This document shows, in pieces, positions 24,806-37,176 of a stretch of DNA of 64,000 nt (positions are counted from its first letter, which is position 1; the number at the start of each line of letters is the position of its first letter). The position numbers and the translations under genes were made by a program. Source of the DNA: Tubiluchus corallicola (taxonomy: Eukaryota; Priapulida; Priapulimorpha; Priapulimorphida; Tubiluchidae); the NCBI GenBank assembly GCA_030141605.1, contig JAQGDQ010000049.1:680001-744000 (forward strand). Direction: 5' to 3'. Below the pieces are notes generated by a model. That model saw nothing but the letters and a program-made list of their open reading frames with translations, had not been told where the DNA came from and ran no database searches.

Positions 24806-27800
24806 GGATGGGACATATTTGTTATAATCTGTTGTAAGCCTGGAAGAATAAACTGAATGAAGGAGAAACTAATGAAGAAAGTCTGAAATGAGATTGTAAT
24901 CCGGGAACGCAAGAGTAGAAATAATTTTGCACTGTAAGGTAGGATTCAAAGAGTTTAATAGAGAAAAGCTAATCTTGTTTATTTAGGACATTATTTTTTA
25001 TTACACAACTGTATTATTCATGCGTGCAGGTCAACCTCTGTTCTCTGAGAAATTGTCAGTATTTCTGGCAGTTAGAGTGGAAGCCATTGATCCAATTCCA
25101 AACAATTTTTTGGTTACGGTTTTAGCTGCAAAAACCTTTATATAAATTCCTGTGAATTTTATCAAGTGTAGTGTGATTAACATGAAAGCAAGCAGCTAAT
25201 GCATCGTTGTGTCGCTTGGAACATTTAAGTAAAGAAAAATCACTGACACTCTGATTGCTGTGACGACAAAGTCAAAGTAAACCACGATATTTTCACCAGC
25301 TTAAAGGCATTATGCAAATTATTTCTACTTCTAAATCGCTGCTAGCACGATTAAATTCTCCATCAGTGCGGTTGCAATTCTAGTCGAGAAATATTGTTCA
25401 AGTGCTCAGAAATTTTTCTGTTTAGGGTATTAGCATTCAGGATTTAGGACGAAGTCGTAAATCAGATTGAAACTGGGCTTCTTTGTTTGGGTTAGAGTTT
25501 CCGCTATACAGGAAGACATCCAGGAGCCTAGCAAACCTAGCACTTTCAGGCTTTTGTCCTTGATCTGTCTAGGAAATGCTACAATAATTACATTTCCAAT
25601 CGAGGTAATTCTGTCAGCGAAGGAAACAATCTTCGAACTTGCGGCTTGTAAGCTACATATAATAGTTGCAGTTTGGGCCATAATGCTTTGATTGACTAAG
25701 ACCACCTCCAGATGAAATATTATGCGAATGGCAAAGTCACTTCATGAAAACGTGATCTATTAGTATCGGGGGCTTGCATTACCGCAATGATGAGCGACTT
25801 GCGCTGATTTAGTTAATTACTGTCCAGGATCAAGCTCATGTAGGTAGAATTAATGTAACCTGATGTACTTATTACAAGAAAGTAGGCCGTCACCTAGTTT
25901 CGCAATGTTACTAGTGGTAATCTGAGGCTTCATGTATTAAAAGCGTTGACTGAGTAATAATCAGACATATCAGGGTTTTGATGGCTTAGCAAGACCCCCT
26001 TCGTAGTTGCGATGCAGCAAACTTCAACAGCAAAGTATGTTTAGTGTGTCACAGATTGCACACAGATTGTTAAAGTTACTTTAGTTTTGTTCTTTTTTCA
26101 CTTACACAATAATAATTTGCGCGTGTATTTGTAATTGTAGTTTGTTGGTGAAATTGAATTTGAATTTGTGGGGTGAAAAAGCGGCGGACTAAATTTCTGC
26201 GGAAAAACTTTAGCCGAATCTGTAACTTGTCTGTTATCTACAATATAATGTACTGTAGCAATACATTAGAGTACAAAAGCAATGATAAGTTACAAAGTCT
26301 TAATACTTTTTAACCCAAGACCTTCTACCTCCCGGGCAGCTATATTGACTGGCTACACAAAACATTTTTGTTGCTAAAAAGCTGTTACCCTATCCTGGCA
26401 GTTGAATTCTACCATTTTTGTACCAAACATTCAATCCAATCGTTCGGCGTATTGTGTACTGCTAACGAAGCCAACCGTTCCTGCGCAGAACAGATACACA
26501 AGCAGACTAAACTAAATTGTGTTGCAAAAGTGTACACTTTTTTGCATGATCTTGTTTCTGTTTTTCATTATTGTTAACGAAACATCATAAATGTTTGGGC
26601 AGTTTTTAGATTTTGTCAATTTTTTTTTTCTTTTTTCTTGTAATGATTTTGCTTTATGAACTTAAAAAAAATCGCTATGTGGCATCTTTTAAATATAACC
26701 TAAAACCACTTGAAACGTTCCGATTTAATGATCTATTCTAAATAGCTTTTTAACAATTGCATATACAGTATTCCATCTACTGGGCATTGAACTTACTTTT
26801 TAGCCAGGGGTGATCCGAAAACGCAACAAGGAGAACAAAAAACACACTTTTCGATAACTTCTTGAGAACGATTTGAGACCAAACAAATACATAATAATGT
26901 GACCGGGTTGATAGATCACATGGCTAGAGCGTGTGGCTTGGAACCACGAGTTTCTGGGTTCAAATTCCGGTTGACTACAATGTCTCAAAGAACTGTTTGA
27001 CAAGTATATTTGAGCATATTGTAAAAGAAAAGGTTTGACAAACACTATGTTTCATTTACTGGCGGAGAATGGTTAAGCACTCATAAAAACTTGGCTTCGT
27101 TTTCACGTTATTCGAAAATTCCTCTGCTCATATTATTACTAGTAATAAATTTTGGTAAATTCTTCCAATAAAAATGTGTAATTTCAGCAGAAACCCTACT
27201 TAACGGCCAAATTTTCAACCGACGCATGCGTCCTAGGAACAGTTTAATCGTTTGGTTTCCTGACCGATAAGATATTAATTTTAGCGTGAATATTTTGTGG
27301 CTGTTTAAATGGTATGCTTAAACATTGGTTAAACATTTTAATTACGTAATTACTCCGCATTAAAAATCTGGCAATGCCGCGGATCCTAAACATTTGCGCA
27401 TCCGTATTTGGTCGCTGTGAGATCAGTCGCTAAAACATTTTTATGTAAATTGAGCAAACTTTATTAACCTAATTTCAAAATTATCAGCTTGATTGAATGA
27501 ATAATTTTTGCGTTCTAATTGTTATGCGAAAATAATGCGTATAATAACCGACAGACATGAACTTGAACGTTTCATTAATGCATTTAATAATTTGTGCTGT
27601 ATTATGCTAAACTAATACTATATTCAACCGTGTTCTTTAATTGTTTCCGCTTTCATAGCGTCTGTTTTGTTTGTGTAACCTTTAACTTCACTAAATGTTT
27701 TTATTTCTTTTTAAACATATAATTGTAATCATTTTTTTTATTTTTTGCCAATGCATATTATTTCTTTCAATACTTTTAGAATAATAGTTTCTTTAATTTT

Positions 27801-30389
27801 AGCATTTTCCATATTGTTTACACGGCAGTTTCGCCGGTAAAGCTCTACGTTTTCTATGCAATTCAGCATTCTGCAAGCGATATTTACCAGATGCTTGTGG
27901 CTAGACCAGAACGCAGATAATTACTAAGAATAATCCTCTGAGATGTGACCCTGGGCTGGCAACGGTGTCTAATCCACAATCGAATGCGTATACATTTTCT
28001 CTCATTGAGACAAGTAGCCGGTAGCAGCTACGCATCCATTTATTAATCCCTCCCCCCCCCATACTGCTCAACTTCCTAGCAAAATGCATAGAACGGCCAC
28101 TGAGCTGTTGTCGTCGCCTGAAAACAGACACTACACTGAACGTCAATGGCAAACGGCTAGAATTTCTTTTGTTTTTCATCGTCGAAAACCCTGTGTTAAA
28201 CAATTAACAGGTGCGTCTTTGTCTACAGAATTTATTATTGCAGAAAATTATTTTTATCGTCATCTTGTTCTGGGTTGCGAAACCATTCTTTCAGTGTGAA
28301 CCAGGCTTAAGTCCTGCTGTTAGCAGTCAATAAAACAGTTCATTGATAACAGATGGCTTCACAATAACTCAAGGCAGGAAAAATTGCGTGGATTTGTCTT
28401 CAGGGTGCAATAAAAATCAGTAGCACGTAACAAAACTCAGACGAAGTAGATCGTTTGAGATAGCGGGTGGCCATTGAATCAGACCACATCATGATTTAAT
28501 AGCAATACCAACGGTTAACACATCAACTGCGTGCGGCTTGCTGTCTTTCTGTCGAAACGTTAGCGATAATATTCAGAGTAAAGCATGCATAAAGCAGGTA
28601 ACATGGTTTTCATTTGTATGGGATTTTGTCTCTTTCACTGTTGATTAAATCTGATGTGTTTTTTTTTTGTTTGTGTGTATATAATGACAGTTCAATAAAC
28701 AAACAAACATAATAAAATATAAACTAGTGTACAAGTGACTGAAACAGAATGTACAAAAGTGAATTAACAAATTAAATTTTAACATAGTTTTTCAACAGAA
28801 AATACATTTTGAGTATTTTCAGTTTTACACTAACTATAGCTTTTCGTTAAACCCTCCCACAAGATAGGACTTCTTACTATAAGTTAAGTCAACAATTTTG
28901 TTGTGACATTTTGTCCATTTTGTTTTTTTCTTTTTCTTTTTATTTCTGTGGACTTTATGGCCTTTTCTGTGATTCTATTCCTTCGCGAATGTGGTATGCA
29001 TGTTACCTGATTTTTAGTGTATGTGTATTGCTAAATACAAATAAAGATATGGTAATCAGTGATCGTATTTTGTACTTTGGCTTTTTCTTTTTAACTTAAA
29101 CGATGGATTTGCAGGATAGTTTTAGTTCTACTGGCCCATCCAACTTGTTTCTCCTGTTCGACATCCCTCTAATTACTAACCTTTCATGTCTTTTGTGTGC
29201 CTAACTCTTTTCTACTCCTCTGTCAGAATGCACAACGTTCCCTTCAGTTCTGGCAGTCAAAAAAGGTATTATTTATTTTGTGCTATTATGTACAAATTGA
29301 CTACTTTTTTAGATGATTTTTTTTGGAAAGATAGTCAATCCAGTGGTGGGTTGAAATATCATCTCTTCTTTTTTTCTATGAACATTTTTTAATGATTGTT
29401 TCTATGCTATTGGGGATAGTTTGCCTCCATTGTAGGATAGATTTGAAGCCTAATGAAAGTAGTCATTAGCGTGCAATAAATTGAACTGTAATATGTCTAG
29501 CCTATACTCTAGTAAAATTTGGAACGACGTTGAAGCAGACCTGTAATCTAATAAAAAATGAATAATTCATCAGCTACATTAGATAGTCCTTAATCAGATT
29601 CTACTTGGGTGGTCCACTTATTCTAGTTATAATGTAAAGTCGACGATGCTGAAAATTCACCTCAGAACTTGTTCTTGAAGTAGAACCAGTTATGACGATT
29701 GAAAGATCTATACTTGTACGGATCTAAAGAGTGCAGGAATCTATAATTTTAGGCCATTCAATTTAAGCTAACAGTTTGAAATGTAAATTATACTTGAAAT
29801 ACGATCATTACAAGACATTGGGTTTATGTTACATAATCTAGTATTAATAGACAAGGCGTTGCGAGAAATCAATATTTACCACTTAGACAAAACAAGCATT
29901 AACATTTAATGGCAGTTAGCCAGAAACCCGCTTAATAAATGAAGTTGGCAGATAAAAACTGCTTAAATTCTTACACAGTGCCTTCATCATAATTAGCAAC
30001 TTAATTAGCATAACAGCAAATTAGGTTACTTGTGTTGCCAACAAGACTAAAATTATGTTTCTGCGCTTAATAATTTTATGCTGGAGAACTATTGTTAAAA
30101 AGTGGTGCTTGAATTCATTTCACTTGCACGTAGCAAAAGTTTACGTTTTTGCAAAATAAATAAATTAATTAACAACTAGCATCTCCGGAACCATAGGTAG
30201 AAATGGGGACGGATAGCCGTTGGCTATAGAGGAGTGAAGAGGAATCAATTACTTTATAACGTGTATGAATATATTACTGGAGGTTACGTGCAATGAAATA
30301 TAAAAACATTATTTTGTTTTGACGAGTGGCGGAAGAACTATTGTGCAGTAGTGTATTAACTTTTTCGACTAAATCGTGCAGTTTTGTGA
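24806..30389. other. Non-genic AT-rich DNA
   Basis: Apart from the SINE fragment near 26.9 kb, nothing is recognised. Opposed open frames at 25430-25705 and 27901-28299 lack domains and splice context. Confidence 0.45.
26902..26975 (+). mobile_element. tRNA-like SINE fragment
   Basis: ATGGCTAGAGCG at 26920-26931 resembles an A box, and GGTTCAAATTCC at 26957-26968 resembles a B box with one extra base, at tRNA-like spacing. No full cloverleaf is evident. Confidence 0.5.
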
Positions 30390-30474
30390 TAAGTAAGTAA
30401 GTTCGTAAGTTCGTAAGTCCGTAAGTAAGTAAGTAAGTAAATAAGCAAGCAAGCAAGCAAGCAAGCGAGCAAGA
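30390..30474. repeat. (AAGT)n passing into (AAGC)n
   Basis: Imperfect AAGT units with GTTCGT variants, then perfect AAGC units. Confidence 0.92.
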
Positions 30475-30784
30475 AAATTAACCGGTTAGTTGGCTAATTT
30501 GCTAGCCAGTTATCGTTAAGCTGCAATACGTCAGTCACGCAATATTAACTCGGTACACAATATACCCGCAGTAAATAATGAATGTAGTATTAAAAATTAA
30601 TTATACACTGGGCACAAGCTGAAGCAATTTTGTGGATAAAGTTATACTCTACAATCTACCTCGTGCATTAATCTCATTGGAAAAACTATATAAGTTTTAC
30701 TTTATGAAATTTATAACCCAGAATGTTCCATTATATTCTGGTGTGACACAAACCGCTATACCAGTGCTCTGTTGTAGTTTATCT

Positions 30785-30870
30785 GTGACGTAGCTAAAGT
30801 GGGTGTAGAAGGGGCGATCTGCCCCGGGCGACACAGTTGATCAAATGCCCTGAAAAGTTTGGTCTGTCAA
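30785..30870 (+). repeat. Dispersed GTAGCTA / GGGGC-hairpin repeat, copy 1
   Basis: GACGTAGCTAAAG is followed by a short GC-rich hairpin (GGGGCGATCTGCCCC). The same arrangement recurs at 47361. This is inferred to be the head of a short interspersed element; full borders were not found. Confidence 0.4.
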
Positions 30871-31544
30871 AATAATAGAAAGTCAAAACACCTGGCAATT
30901 TAAAGGCCTACATAACCACTACAGACGTCGAAGTGTTTTAACGCATTATTATGATCACACAAACAATGCATAGTTATTATTAAACAAAAGAGATTTATAA
31001 ATTAAGTAACTTACGCTTTCTGGCCAATTTCCATAAAGATCGCCATGTTTCGTATCTTTAGCTGGAGTGGTGAAAATGACAGTAGGGGAAGAGAAAGCGT
31101 CTTTGGTTACCGATGTTTGTTTACCGATCTTTGGTGACCTCGTGACTGTATTCGTAACGTCATTCGTCTAGCGCAACGAAAAATGGCGGTTCTTCAAATT
31201 TAATACAGCTAACAATGAAGTATTAAAAATCAAAAGAAACAAGTTTTACAGCAGGGTTTAGGTTGTAAATGCTTATATTATAGTAAGAGTTTAGTTTGAC
31301 TTTAATTTTCCACGAAAACACTGCTTACTGCCTTTTCTGTTAAGTTTTGAAGATGATAATTAGTAATTAACATCGTTGTAAATTTTACATAATTTTCTTT
31401 GTTTTCAAAATTTCTGTGCAGAACACATCTTGAGTTAACTGTGAAGCACATTTATAATCACGCTCTTTCCTGCATTAACATTTGAAGAAATCTCAGTGTG
31501 GCAGCTTTTTAAATCATACAGGGTGGAATTTCTCCATAAACAAA

Positions 31545-31665
31545 TTTTTGCGTTAGTGCTTTATTATTTTATCAACTTATCTCCGAAAATTTATTTCTAC
31601 ACAAACAATTTTTCAGAAAGGGATGTTTTATTATTTTAGCGACTTATCTCCGCAACTTATAATAA
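31545..31665. repeat. Diverged tandem duplication, about 70-bp units
   Basis: TTTATTATTTTATCAACTTA followed by TCTCCG is echoed by TTTATTATTTTAGCGACTTA followed by TCTCCG about 70 bases later. An ACAAATTTTT/ACAATTTTTC pair lies upstream of each. Confidence 0.55.
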
Positions 31666-32570
31666 CTGCAACGCAATACTGCCAAATTTTAAAAATCTGA
31701 AATCTACAAACTTCAAGCCCTCCTTACTCCTCTGAGTTTAACATTTTATTGTCTAATTGTGACGTGGAAACCGAATTCTTCAACTCACGTAAATACGGAC
31801 ATGGTTCTATTTGTTCAAAACACGAAAGATTTGTGTAATAAAATTTTCGTTACAGCAGAGCAGATTACAGCGTGTTTTTGAATAAGTAGCTCAGTGTTTA
31901 TACTTTACCGAGTGCTGACACTTGTTTTTTCATTATTGATTTGTTAAAATATCTGTTTTAAGATTGTCCAACTTTTAAATACTTTGATGCTGGTTAGTCT
32001 CTAGCATCCCAGCGGCACAGTCTATTTTGGAATCGCGAATAATATCACGAATTTCTTTTTTACTTACAAGATTAACGAAAAATCAGCAACACATTGAATG
32101 CAGTAATTTACACTAACTAAAATTTAAATAATTCCTAAAAGCGGCTGTACGCCATGACAGGGGTGCGTGAGTACATTCACCGTACAAACCGTTAAATCTG
32201 TGATTATTCTACGTCAAGAAATTCCACTTCTTGACTTTCACAAGGACTTAAAGACATACGTGACTACTTTACCGCTTTGCGTAGTTACTTGTTAACGACA
32301 GTGTCTTAATTTGTGCTAAGAAGTTGCCGACTTGCATGCGTGAAGTCGTTTTACAAGAGTGATTAAATTTTCACGCTTGGCGCATTAAAAACAGGAGAAA
32401 TTATACCAACAAAAGCAGAAAAACTTTACACATAAATTAACCATATCGTCATTGAAGCAATAACAGTTTTTGGGTTCTGAAATTTATTACACGATAGGCT
32501 TCGTCGTATGCCAAACTCTATAAATCTTTAGCTTCCTACGTACACTCGTAAATGGCTATATTACTAAGCA

Positions 32571-32630
32571 AGTGTAGTAGTAGTAGTAGTAGCAGTAGTA
32601 GCAGTCGTAGCAGTAGTAGTAGTAGTAGTC
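32571..32630. repeat. (TAG)n microsatellite
   Basis: About 18 imperfect AGT/AGC units. Confidence 0.92.
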
Positions 32631-35335
32631 ATGATAGGCAAAATTCCAGGTAAATTACTTATTTATTTTAATCGGCAGTGTTGATCTCCAAAAATTATGA
32701 TCTTAAATTCTGAAAGTTTCAGGAAGTTAACTTGAACATAAAAAGTGACGGAATAATGCATATAGCTGTTCATATAGTACCACCTGGCCCAAAAGCCAAA
32801 GCAGCATTTCCTGGTCTGTTGTCGCATTGTCAGACATCGTTAAATCACTTTCAATAATTTTCGAAGACACAGCTTTCTGTTTCAAAATGGCTTATAAGCG
32901 CTTTATTGATTCCTTATTCGGCTTGGGTCAAACGATATATTGTTAAACATTTTCTGTTAACTGCAATAATAGTTTTCTTAGTTGAATAATAAAAGTTAAT
33001 ATTTTGCCTTTAAAATTAATATAAAATTCTCCCCAAGTTAATACAGATTTGGAACTTTTGCCCCCAAAATTTGCCTAGTGACAATATATAAATAACCTCA
33101 GGTCTCGAGTTTCAAATTCAATTAATAATATTTTATTCTACTAACGTAGTTAATCGGGCAGACCATTGATGATGCATGCTGAGGTTTAATGTATCTTTAA
33201 TGTATGTAGTGGCGCGAAAATAGTCTTTTAATTATTATTATTTTTTAATTTTTTAAAATTTAGCAATAATTTGTCTTTATAATTAGTTTTCTATATATGT
33301 GACTTATAGCTTAGGATTGCGCCTGCTAACTGAACTAAAGAATAGACTAAAAAATATAAAAGCATTAACAGCGTCTTATCAGTTATAGACGTCTCCCAAT
33401 ATATCGGGGATGGACTTGCTGATTTTGTGACACGAATACCGCGACTGAATACCTCCAAATTCGGCACTAGTAGATCAACCGATAATACAAATATTGCCTA
33501 AAATAATACCGTAACTAAAAAAAACCGTTACTAATTGGAGTAAAACTGTTCACAAACTCCAAAAATCTCCTCCATTAACGTTGAACTTGTTTCGTTTGTA
33601 ACACGTAATTGTACTCAAAGAACACACTAGCTATGTAGCTTTGTAAAGTCGTTTTGTTATTACTTTGCCTTTATTTTGCGTGTGTTTGATGGCGGCCGGA
33701 ACTTCAAAATATTTTATTCTCACAGTAGTAAAACACGTAGAATAATGCGTACATGGTTATAAGTATGAGTGGGCGTTCAAATTCAAAAATAGTAACACGT
33801 TTAAATTAATATCAATAATGGGATTTTCAAGCAATTACAGGTTTTCAAGCAATTACATTTTTGCCATTCAGAGATTTTGAGTATACATCCCAAAATACTA
33901 TAAACGTAAATGTGTAGGATCGTGAGGTACGCCTCTCTACTTACGTAGACATTACCTCCTTCGAAATCTTGCCAGTAAAATGTGAGACTACTAGTAATCC
34001 AGACCAATCCGAAATTCTTACTTTTAATTAGACCGAAGAATTTCTAATGTTTCTCATTAGTGGTTTAAAGCTTTCCGAAGCTTGTAATTTCACGGAAGGA
34101 ACGATTTGTGCGAAACTGACTTGAAATACAGAAGTCATTTGAAGTTTATCTAGAAATTTAACAAAAATCTGTGTTAACATTATTGGTGTAATTGAGTTTA
34201 ATACTAATATGTAGAATGTCAGATTTTTTAGCATCATAATATTAATGAATGGATGAATACTGTTTCGCTTTTCATTTGTTAAACATGGTGTCTCTATAAC
34301 TTCTTAAATATGGCAGATTCAACCAAAAAGGGGAACTCAGATTACATTGCTGTATATTGTTTCTTTTTGTGTTACTTAGTGCTTTGCGATATGTTCTTTG
34401 TTAAAATAAACTACTGCTTACAAAGTGCGCCGAAAAATTTTATGGACGGACCGCGGGTCTTAATAAAAGTGTTTCATTTTTTGTTTTACAGATATTCTGA
34501 AGCGAAGCTGAGAAAAGGAATTTTACATTAAACAACTGTTCCTTGAGCGGCGAAATTTTATGATCAGACCTCAACTCTGTTTTGATTGATGCGCAACATT
34601 ATGATACGGGCGACTAATTGAAGCGGGCAGGTGCGCACTTTAAGAAGTCAACATCGTGCTCTTCTGCTGCGTCATCATCGTTGTTATTATCTCAGAAGTG
34701 TTCATTAGCAAACGTCAGACCAAAACGACTGCAGTGCCTTTCATCATTTGCAGTGCTGACTGGTAATTACAGTTTGGCTAATTACATCAGTCTTGTAAGT
34801 TATCCCGGTAAAATAAATGAGAAGACTGGCTTCAGTATAAATACATCCGTGACAGATTAATAACCTCGTTCATTTTTGTATAATTATTGTAACTGCAACG
34901 CATTCGGATTGTGCTCTAATTACGCACAAAGTAATGCAATGATTTTGAGTGAAACTCTTTGTAATATGATTAGACTAATAGCTGTGTTTAATGCTCGAAG
35001 GAAACATTGTGTGTGGTAAAGATGATTCAAGGCGGGTCGTCAGTTTGAGGATTATGCGCAACTGAACTATGTGCTCCGGTAATGTTTATCTACCAAGTAC
35101 ATTGCAAGGAAATGAAAGTAAAGTTAACGATATTATCTAAATTTTCGTAAGAACTTTGTTTCGCTAGCTCCTCTTTTTTTCTTGAAGAAGACAAGCAAAT
35201 GAATAGTAGAATTCAACGCCAACAGCATTTGACGCTTATGGTGTTCACTTTGAGATTTGTTTAGCAAAACGAACCGAATAAACAACAGCATAAAGTTATT
35301 AACTGATTTAATAGTTGTTGACAAATAAACAAATA

Positions 35336-36475
35336 ATGGAGAACGTTACATTATCTGCCAAGGGCGTGCCACCAATCGAGGAGAAAATGAGGTACCCACA
35401 CGACGCCAGACTGGCAATTCCAATTTTTGGTTACGTGTGCCCTTTTTTGGTGTTTATAACGATTGTGTTTAACACGCTTGTAGTGATCGTGTTATTGAAG
35501 AAACACATGAGAACGGCTACTAACATGTTACTAACTGCCATGGCAGTAGCAGACATGCTGACGGGAGTGGCACCTTTACCCTGGTGGATTTACTACTTCT
35601 CATTAAAGAATACCGAATATCCGGTCGGGTTAGCCTGGTGCAAATACTACTATTACATGGGCGAGTTTGTACCTGTTATTTTCCACACTGCTTCTATTTG
35701 GCTCACTATGGCTTTAGCGATACAGCGATACATTTTTGTATGTCAGTCCAGTTACGCTAAGTCCTGGTGCTCCATGGAACGAGTAAAGTGGTCAATCTTC
35801 CTCATATTTCTTGTCAGTTTACTTTATAATCTGCCGAGATTTTTTGAATCGGACTATTATCTAAAAGATACGGTTTGGCCTAACACAAACACGAACTCTT
35901 CGACTATGAATCAGACAATGGTCAGCCATTGCCATTATTCGTATAACTACTGGTTACAGATAACCATAGGTCTTAACATATATTATAACATGTACTTTTG
36001 GTTTAGGGTTATCTTCGTGCACGCGATTCCTTGCACAATCTTAGTAGTTCTTAATGCACTCTTGTTGCTAGCCATGAAGCAAGCGCAGAAGAGACGTAAG
36101 AAACTACTTCAAGAAAACAAGAAGAACGAGTCAAAGAAGCTTCGGGACTCCAACTGCACCACCGCCATGTTGATTGTTGTCGTCAGTGTTTTCCTTGTTG
36201 TTGAACTGCCTCTAGCCGTCGTGCTAATCATTCATATCATCGCCAACACATTCAGTATTGAAATCGTTTCTAATGATGTGCTCAATTTAGTGACGTTGGT
36301 CACAGCCTTCCTCATCATCCTTTCATATCCCGTTAATTTCTGCATCTACTGCGGCATGAGCAAACAATTCCGTAACACCTTCAAGAACCTTTTCATCAAG
36401 GAAAGCACAATGCGGAATCAGAGTCTAAACAGTACAAGGTATACGACCATACCAAATAATGAAACTACATTGTAA
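35336..36475 (+). CDS. SPR: Sex peptide / myoinhibitory peptide receptor-like GPCR, isoform A (379 aa)
   Basis: This is a rhodopsin-class neuropeptide receptor of the plasma membrane. In this family the ligands are myoinhibitory (allatostatin-B type) peptides and signalling is usually through Gi/o. Seven hydrophobic segments are visible at about residues 30-55, 64-87, 105-133, 151-170, 222-247, 276-302 and 316-339. Conserved marks are N46 in TM1, D73 in TM2, C102 paired with C199 in the second extracellular loop, P292 in TM6, and FCIYCGMSKQFR (335-346) at the TM7/helix-8 border. As in SPR and FMRFamide-type receptors, the DRY motif is replaced by QRY (130-132). Likely N-glycosylation sites are N3, N187 and N192. 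The ATG at 35336 is chosen because it has A at -3 and G at +4; an in-frame TTG lies 21 bases upstream. The tail ends in ETTL, a class I PDZ ligand. The family call is strong; the exact ligand is inferred. Confidence 0.93.
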   Translation: MENVTLSAKGVPPIEEKMRYPHDARLAIPIFGYVCPFLVFITIVFNTLVVIVLLKKHMRTATNMLLTAMAVADMLTGVAPLPWWIYYFSLKNTEYPVGLAWCKYYYYMGEFVPVIFHTASIWLTMALAIQRYIFVCQSSYAKSWCSMERVKWSIFLIFLVSLLYNLPRFFESDYYLKDTVWPNTNTNSSTMNQTMVSHCHYSYNYWLQITIGLNIYYNMYFWFRVIFVHAIPCTILVVLNALLLLAMKQAQKRRKKLLQENKKNESKKLRDSNCTTAMLIVVVSVFLVVELPLAVVLIIHIIANTFSIEIVSNDVLNLVTLVTAFLIILSYPVNFCIYCGMSKQFRNTFKNLFIKESTMRNQSLNSTRYTTIPNNETTL

Positions 36476-37025
36476 TACGGGCATATAAATTTATGAATAT
36501 ATTAAATAAATTATCGAAAACTTGGCACTAGGATTTCCCTGATCAATGTAACGTTTTAGTGCCACTATTAATAATTAGTTAAATATCTGAGACAACCATA
36601 AAAGGAATATTTGTAAAAAAAACAAGTATAATAAATGGCTATTGGGGTGATTTAAAAGGTGTTAAAATCATAATATTTCAAAGCTTCTGCAGACGTAAGC
36701 ATCAGATGGACAACCTGTAAAGTTTTTAAAATATTATGACCTTAACATCTTTTAAACGATTTATAACAGCTGTTAGTTTTACTCTTGTTCAGTTAACAAC
36801 ACCAATTTGTCTATGTTGGTTGAAGATGGATATCTTATCTACATCTTGAGCATTTTTGTCTTGCTAGTTAAGAACGTTAACAATAATTGTTGTTCGTGTA
36901 ATTAATTAACCTTCAAGTGACACTGTTTAATAACAGCTTGACGTTATGGTATGTGTTAGTTTCTCTTTGTATAAATTTGTGTCTCATATGTATAATTTTA
37001 CGAATTTTTTCCTATGTTGTGCCAG
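36439..37025 (+). other. Alternative intron of the SPR-like receptor gene
   Basis: GT at 36439-36440 follows AAG, and AG at 37024-37025 follows a T-rich stretch. If spliced, the last 11 codons of isoform A are replaced by the 37026 exon; if retained, isoform A is made. Nothing else recognisable lies in the interval. Confidence 0.6.
36505..36510 (+). terminator. Candidate poly(A) signal for receptor isoform A
   Basis: AATAAA occurs 29 bases after the isoform A stop codon. It lies within the alternative intron, so its use would preclude isoform B. Choice of tail may therefore be coupled to polyadenylation. The hexamer is common in AT-rich DNA, so confidence is moderate. Confidence 0.5.
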
Positions 37026-37176
37026 GCCAGCGTGTAAACCAGAGATAGATCATGAGCAATCACCCATCATGAAAAAGCCCACGCCATTCCCAAAGCTGGA
37101 TACAGAAGCAGCAATAGACGGTGACTCCAGTACGGACCCTCTCACCTCAAAAGGCAGCAGTCTCACGTATTTATAA
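37026..37176 (+). CDS. SPR: Alternative last exon of the SPR-like receptor (isoform B tail)
   Basis: The isoform A exon contains a donor (ACAAG then GTATAC) at 36439, inside codon 368. A pyrimidine-rich acceptor ending TTGTGCCAG at 37025 begins this exon. The two borders are phase-compatible: two bases of codon 368 join one base here to restore Arg. The frame then stays open for 49 codons to a TAA at 37174-37176. The result is a 417-residue isoform whose tail is polar, proline- and acid-rich and ends SSLTYL, again a class I PDZ-type terminus. The exon is clearly more GC-rich than its flanks, which favours real coding. The 587-base intron would remove the isoform A ending and its poly(A) signal. 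No transcript evidence is available, so this is an inference from splice signals and frame. Confidence 0.66.

Larger units (their letters stand above)
30871..35335. other. Upstream region of the receptor gene
   Basis: AT-rich, with the tandem duplication at 31.5 kb and (TAG)n at 32.6 kb. A possible 3' splice site (TTTAATAG ending at 35314) precedes the receptor ATG by 21 bases, so a 5' UTR exon may lie somewhere here. No promoter could be placed. Confidence 0.4.

Noticed and set aside
25430-25705. Opposed open frames of 74 and 91 codons
   Set aside because: No recognisable domain, no repeated copy and no splice context; compatible with chance.
27901-28299. Opposed open frames of 71 and 100 codons
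   Set aside because: Same reasons; the somewhat higher GC alone is not enough.
35315-35335. Upstream TTG as the receptor start
   Set aside because: It is not an ATG. The ATG at 35336 has good context, and the extra seven residues add nothing recognisable.
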